Origin: Candidatus Melainabacteria bacterium
Lineage (GTDB): Bacteria > Cyanobacteriota > Vampirovibrionia > Obscuribacterales > Obscuribacteraceae
DNA length: 64,000 nucleotides
Direction: 5' to 3'
NCBI GenBank assembly: GCA_003242885.1
Contig: QKMZ01000007.1
Location: forward strand, 339,146 to 403,145
Part shown: positions 61,672-64,000 of the stretch, in pieces
Position numbering within the stretch: position 1 is the stretch's first letter
How the letters are laid out: each line of letters begins with the position of its first letter
Position numbers and translations under genes: made by a program
Notes under the pieces: generated by a model
Seen by the model: only the letters and a program-made list of their open reading frames with translations
Told to the model about the DNA's origin: nothing
Database searches by the model: none

Positions 61672-62352
61672 CTATCCCTTGAATCTATAGCCAACTCGTG
61701 GAACTGTTTCAATCCACTCAGTGCCGGGGTCTGCATCGGCGAGTTTCTTCCTCAGTCGCATGACGCATGTTCTGATGGCGTCTTCGGTCGCGGTGGTATC
61801 AGCTTTCCAAACTCTTTCAATCAGTGCATCGTTACTGAAAACTTCAGGCTTGTGTCGCATCAGAAACTCCAGAACCGCAAATTCCTTGGGCTGAAGCGTC
61901 ACTTCTTTGCCGTTGATATGGCATTGACGCGCTTGAGTGTCTAGCGACATAGCAGCGTGTTCGAGAGTGTTGGAGACTTGATCTGTTGCGCGCCGGAGAA
62001 TGGCACGGACTCGCGCTGAGAGCTCTCTGAGATTGAAGGGTTTTGTCAGATAGTCATCAGCGCCGGTATCAAGACCTTGCTCACGTTGCTCGATTGCAGT
62101 ATTGCCTGTGAGCATGATGATCGGTGTTTTCACTCGCTTGTTGCGCAAATCCTTGCACAACTCAATTCCCGACTTGCCCGGCATTGCCCAGTCGAGCAGG
62201 ATAACGTCGTATTTTGAAACCGCCAGGAAATCCTCGGCTTCTTCGGCTGTTGCGGCAAGCTCAACGGTGTGTTGCTCCAAAGTCAGCCACTCGCGCACTG
62301 AGTCGCCCAATTTGCTGTCGTCGTCAACAACTAAAATCTTCGCCAAATCCAT
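61672..62352 (-). CDS. OmpR/PhoB-family response regulator
   Basis: 226 residues, ATG at 62352. Receiver domain: acidic patch VVDDD, phospho-acceptor D54 in LLDWAMPG, Thr in MLTGN and K104 in YLTKPF. The C-terminal winged helix (about 130-226) has LQPKEFAVLEFLMRH and DAIRTCVMRLRKKL and ends PRVGYRFKG, diagnostic of OmpR/PhoB. It would bind direct repeats upstream of targets when phosphorylated. The histidine kinase at 57114 is the only His kinase in this window. Confidence 0.94.
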   Translation of the reverse strand: MDLAKILVVDDDSKLGDSVREWLTLEQHTVELAATAEEAEDFLAVSKYDVILLDWAMPGKSGIELCKDLRNKRVKTPIIMLTGNTAIEQREQGLDTGADDYLTKPFNLRELSARVRAILRRATDQVSNTLEHAAMSLDTQARQCHINGKEVTLQPKEFAVLEFLMRHKPEVFSNDALIERVWKADTTATEDAIRTCVMRLRKKLADADPGTEWIETVPRVGYRFKG

Positions 62353-62783
62353 GCCCCGGAAGTGAATGCAGAAATTATATCAACTCAATGATTCTCCACT
62401 TTGACTCTTAAGGGCATGCGCTTTTAGCGGTCAGTCATTTCACTTTGCTTGGCTTGTGTGGGTTTGCGCGGCAACCCGTCGCCCGAATATCTATTTAGCG
62501 CACAATGAATATTCGCCAGGACAGGTGAAGTACCAAAATCCAAAATGTTTCATCGGTAGGCGGTTAACTTTTGCTGATTTTACTTACTTTCGCACGGTGT
62601 GCAGTCGACTCACACCATAGCTCGGCGTTTCAAGGTGAGGAGATGATTCAGCAGAAACTGATAACAATTCCATCTCCATCTTTACGAATATGCAGCTGAG
62701 ATTTTTCGCCTTGAAATGTTAGGGAGGAAGACAATCAGATTATAATTCTATGGGAAAAGTCAATTAGCAACGCAAAGACAACC
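62353..62783. other. Divergent intergenic region with a perfect -10 box
   Basis: 431 bp. A TATAAT at 62741-62746 lies 37 bp before the ATG at 62784; a partial -35 TTGAAA at 62711-62716 is too far away (24 bp). A short frame with a good site (AGGAG then ATG at 62643) would encode only 18 residues and is not called. Confidence 0.4.
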
Positions 62784-63821
62784 ATGTTGTTGATACCAAT
62801 TGTGGTGCCTGTGAAATTAGCAAAAATCTTTCCAGTATGGTCGCTGTCTCTGCTGCTTGCGATCGTCGTACAGCTGAATTCCTTAGACGCCAGCGCAAGC
62901 GACAGCGCAAGTGCAAGCGACAGTGCAAGTGCAAGTTCTGGTGCTGGGCCGGGTGCAAACGCCAGTGAAGACTCTGGTGCGAATGTCAGTGCAAGTGCCA
63001 GCAACAATTCCGATGAAGGTAATGTCATTGCGACACTTTCACCCGTTGCGCGGGATATGGCCGAACAGCTCGAGGTCATGCCTATAATTAAACAATTGGA
63101 GTTGTACGAAAGTCAGCCCAAGCTCGACGCAGCTACTGAGATTGAAAGAATAAAACTAAAGCAGAATTTGACATTCAAAATTTCATTGGCACAACTGCAA
63201 GTACGAGATGTGACTGCGAAAATTGAGCATGAGCTTGCGTATATCAACAGGCTAAACGGTGTCTTGCAAGAGCAACGAGACAAGGCTATCAAGCTTAACT
63301 CTATCGAAAACGTAGTGGCGAGCGGTGGAATCAGCCAGATGGGAAACACCCTTTCCTATATGACCAACCAGGTTCCTAACAATACTTTCCAGGTCATCGC
63401 CAGTACCGCCACAATTGGGCTTGGCGCCTGGGCCTTGAAAAAGCAGCAGGGTGGTGCGCATAAGATGGAACCGGATCCTAATATGCTCGCACAAGTTTTC
63501 AATATTCCTCCTGACGCCAATTCAACTTATGCGCCATTTGTATGGAAGTACTTGAACAGACCTGCTGTAAATGCCAGACAGACCCGATTGTCAGCGTTGT
63601 TTGATTATTGGAGAAAATTTGACGTTATTCCTAAGAATTTGAATACGCCTCAAAGCCGAAGACGCATTGCTATACTCACTAATACCGCGCTAAACGGCAG
63701 GGCAACCATTGATGTTTTCAATGATCGGTCGGATTTGCTTGCAGACTTACGTTCTGAGGTCTTTCAATGCGATACGGATTTGCTTGAGCTCTTATGCGGA
63801 ATTGAACGCTTCTTCAAGTAA
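62784..63821 (+). CDS. Exported protein with Ser/Ala repeats and helical domain, unknown
   Basis: 345 residues. The N-terminus has hydrophobic segments LLIPIVVPV and WSLSLLLAIVVQLNSLDASAS, a long signal peptide. Residues ~35-75 are an (S/A)-D/S low-complexity tract (ASASDSASASDSASAS). The remainder is helical (LEVMPIIKQLELYESQPKL, KISLAQLQVRDVTAKIEHEL), with a short hydrophobic patch near FQVIASTATIGLGAWAL. The C-terminus has one Cys pair (QCDTDLLELLCG). No family recognised; the start ATG is supported by the -10 box 37 bp upstream. Confidence 0.68.
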   Translation: MLLIPIVVPVKLAKIFPVWSLSLLLAIVVQLNSLDASASDSASASDSASASSGAGPGANASEDSGANVSASASNNSDEGNVIATLSPVARDMAEQLEVMPIIKQLELYESQPKLDAATEIERIKLKQNLTFKISLAQLQVRDVTAKIEHELAYINRLNGVLQEQRDKAIKLNSIENVVASGGISQMGNTLSYMTNQVPNNTFQVIASTATIGLGAWALKKQQGGAHKMEPDPNMLAQVFNIPPDANSTYAPFVWKYLNRPAVNARQTRLSALFDYWRKFDVIPKNLNTPQSRRRIAILTNTALNGRATIDVFNDRSDLLADLRSEVFQCDTDLLELLCGIERFFK

Positions 63822-63902
63822 ATCTTCGGCTTCAGACAATCAGTTATAGTCCACGCAAATTAAAATTGATTCCGTGTCCTTTCCGCAGTTCAAGATGATC
63901 TA

Positions 63903-63933
63903 TTGACAGGAATAATAAGTCTGCGTGTATATG
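63903..63933 (+). promoter_or_regulatory. Candidate sigma70-type promoter
   Basis: A perfect TTGACA (63903-63908) is followed at 19 bp by TATATG (63928-63933). It lies 30 bp before the ATG of the gene starting at 63963. Spacing is slightly long. Confidence 0.4.
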
Positions 63934-63962
63934 CGCTTTCTAGATTTATTGCCAGGGAACTA

Positions 63963-64000
63963 ATGGATCGTCTAGAAGGGCGCGCATTTGCTCGCGAATC
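63963..64000 (+). CDS. 5' end of an unidentified gene
   Basis: ATG with AGGGA about 6 bases upstream, reading MDRLEGRAFARE to the end of the window. Too short to identify. The promoter-like sequence and ribosome site make it a plausible start. Confidence 0.4.
   Translation, partial: MDRLEGRAFARE

Noticed and set aside
62643..62699. 18-residue open frame with a good ribosome site
   Set aside because: Too short and without recognisable content; noted in the intergenic entry.
63931..63963. Ten-residue leader peptide (MRFLDLLPGN) overlapping the next ATG
   Set aside because: Its ATG overlaps the putative -10 box, so it may not be transcribed. It has no attenuation-type codon run.

Overview
The window looks like a chromosomal segment of a Gram-negative, environmental bacterium. 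It has moderate GC content (judged by eye as a little under 50%), frequent GTG and TTG starts, several Hanks-type Ser/Thr kinases fused to TPR or LRR domains, many TPR proteins, large disordered low-complexity proteins and small Tad-type pilus genes. This style resembles the non-photosynthetic cyanobacterial relatives (Vampirovibrionia, Candidatus Obscuribacter-like). That placement is an inference from gene style, because no rRNA or other phylogenetic marker lies in the window. I found no tRNA, rRNA, CRISPR array or insertion sequence.

Layout. 1-6.2 kb: a TPR/alpha-beta hydrolase (5' end outside the window), a large Pro/Glu-repeat protein with an apparent C-terminal frameshift, a GNAT acetyltransferase, a lipoprotein phosphodiester glycosidase and a 23-bp tandem repeat. 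6.3-21 kb: three Hanks-type kinases with different putative sensor domains, interleaved with rpiA, membrane proteins, a small hydrolase, an RDD protein and exported unknowns. 21-28.7 kb: Nudix hydrolase, HExxH metallopeptidase, CorA-like transporter, a disordered Pro-rich protein, a CocE/PepX-type hydrolase and a polytopic membrane protein. 28.8-34 kb: an exported thioredoxin-like protein interrupted by an in-frame UGA followed by a SECIS-like hairpin, an exported hydrolase, then PolX and an ATP-dependent DNA ligase in tandem. 34-37.8 kb: a TadE/TadE/TadG-like pilus operon preceded by two related inverted repeats. 37.8-45.6 kb: disordered proteins, one carrying Cys-Pro repeats and a GDPH domain, a PTP-like phosphatase divergent from a lipid kinase, an MmcQ/YjbR protein, an amidase and a DUF1398 protein. 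45.6-53.8 kb: a TetR/SDR divergent pair with twin operators, a patatin, unknown and frameshifted genes, a second SDR, a PD-(D/E)XK nuclease-like gene, a HicA/HicB-like pair and a PH-like membrane protein. 53.9-64 kb: MATE exporter, a TPR protein overlapping a sensor histidine kinase, a disordered protein, a possible papain/C39-like cysteine peptidase, an OmpR-type response regulator, an exported Ser/Ala-repeat protein and the first codons of another gene.

Themes. The genes emphasise signalling (three Ser/Thr kinases, a His kinase and response regulator, a phosphatase), envelope hydrolases and surface appendages, and small DNA-repair or nuclease modules. Three genes carry apparent homopolymer-associated single-base frameshifts, which may be assembly errors. 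The in-frame UGA at 29024-29026 is a separate matter and is the most interesting single observation.
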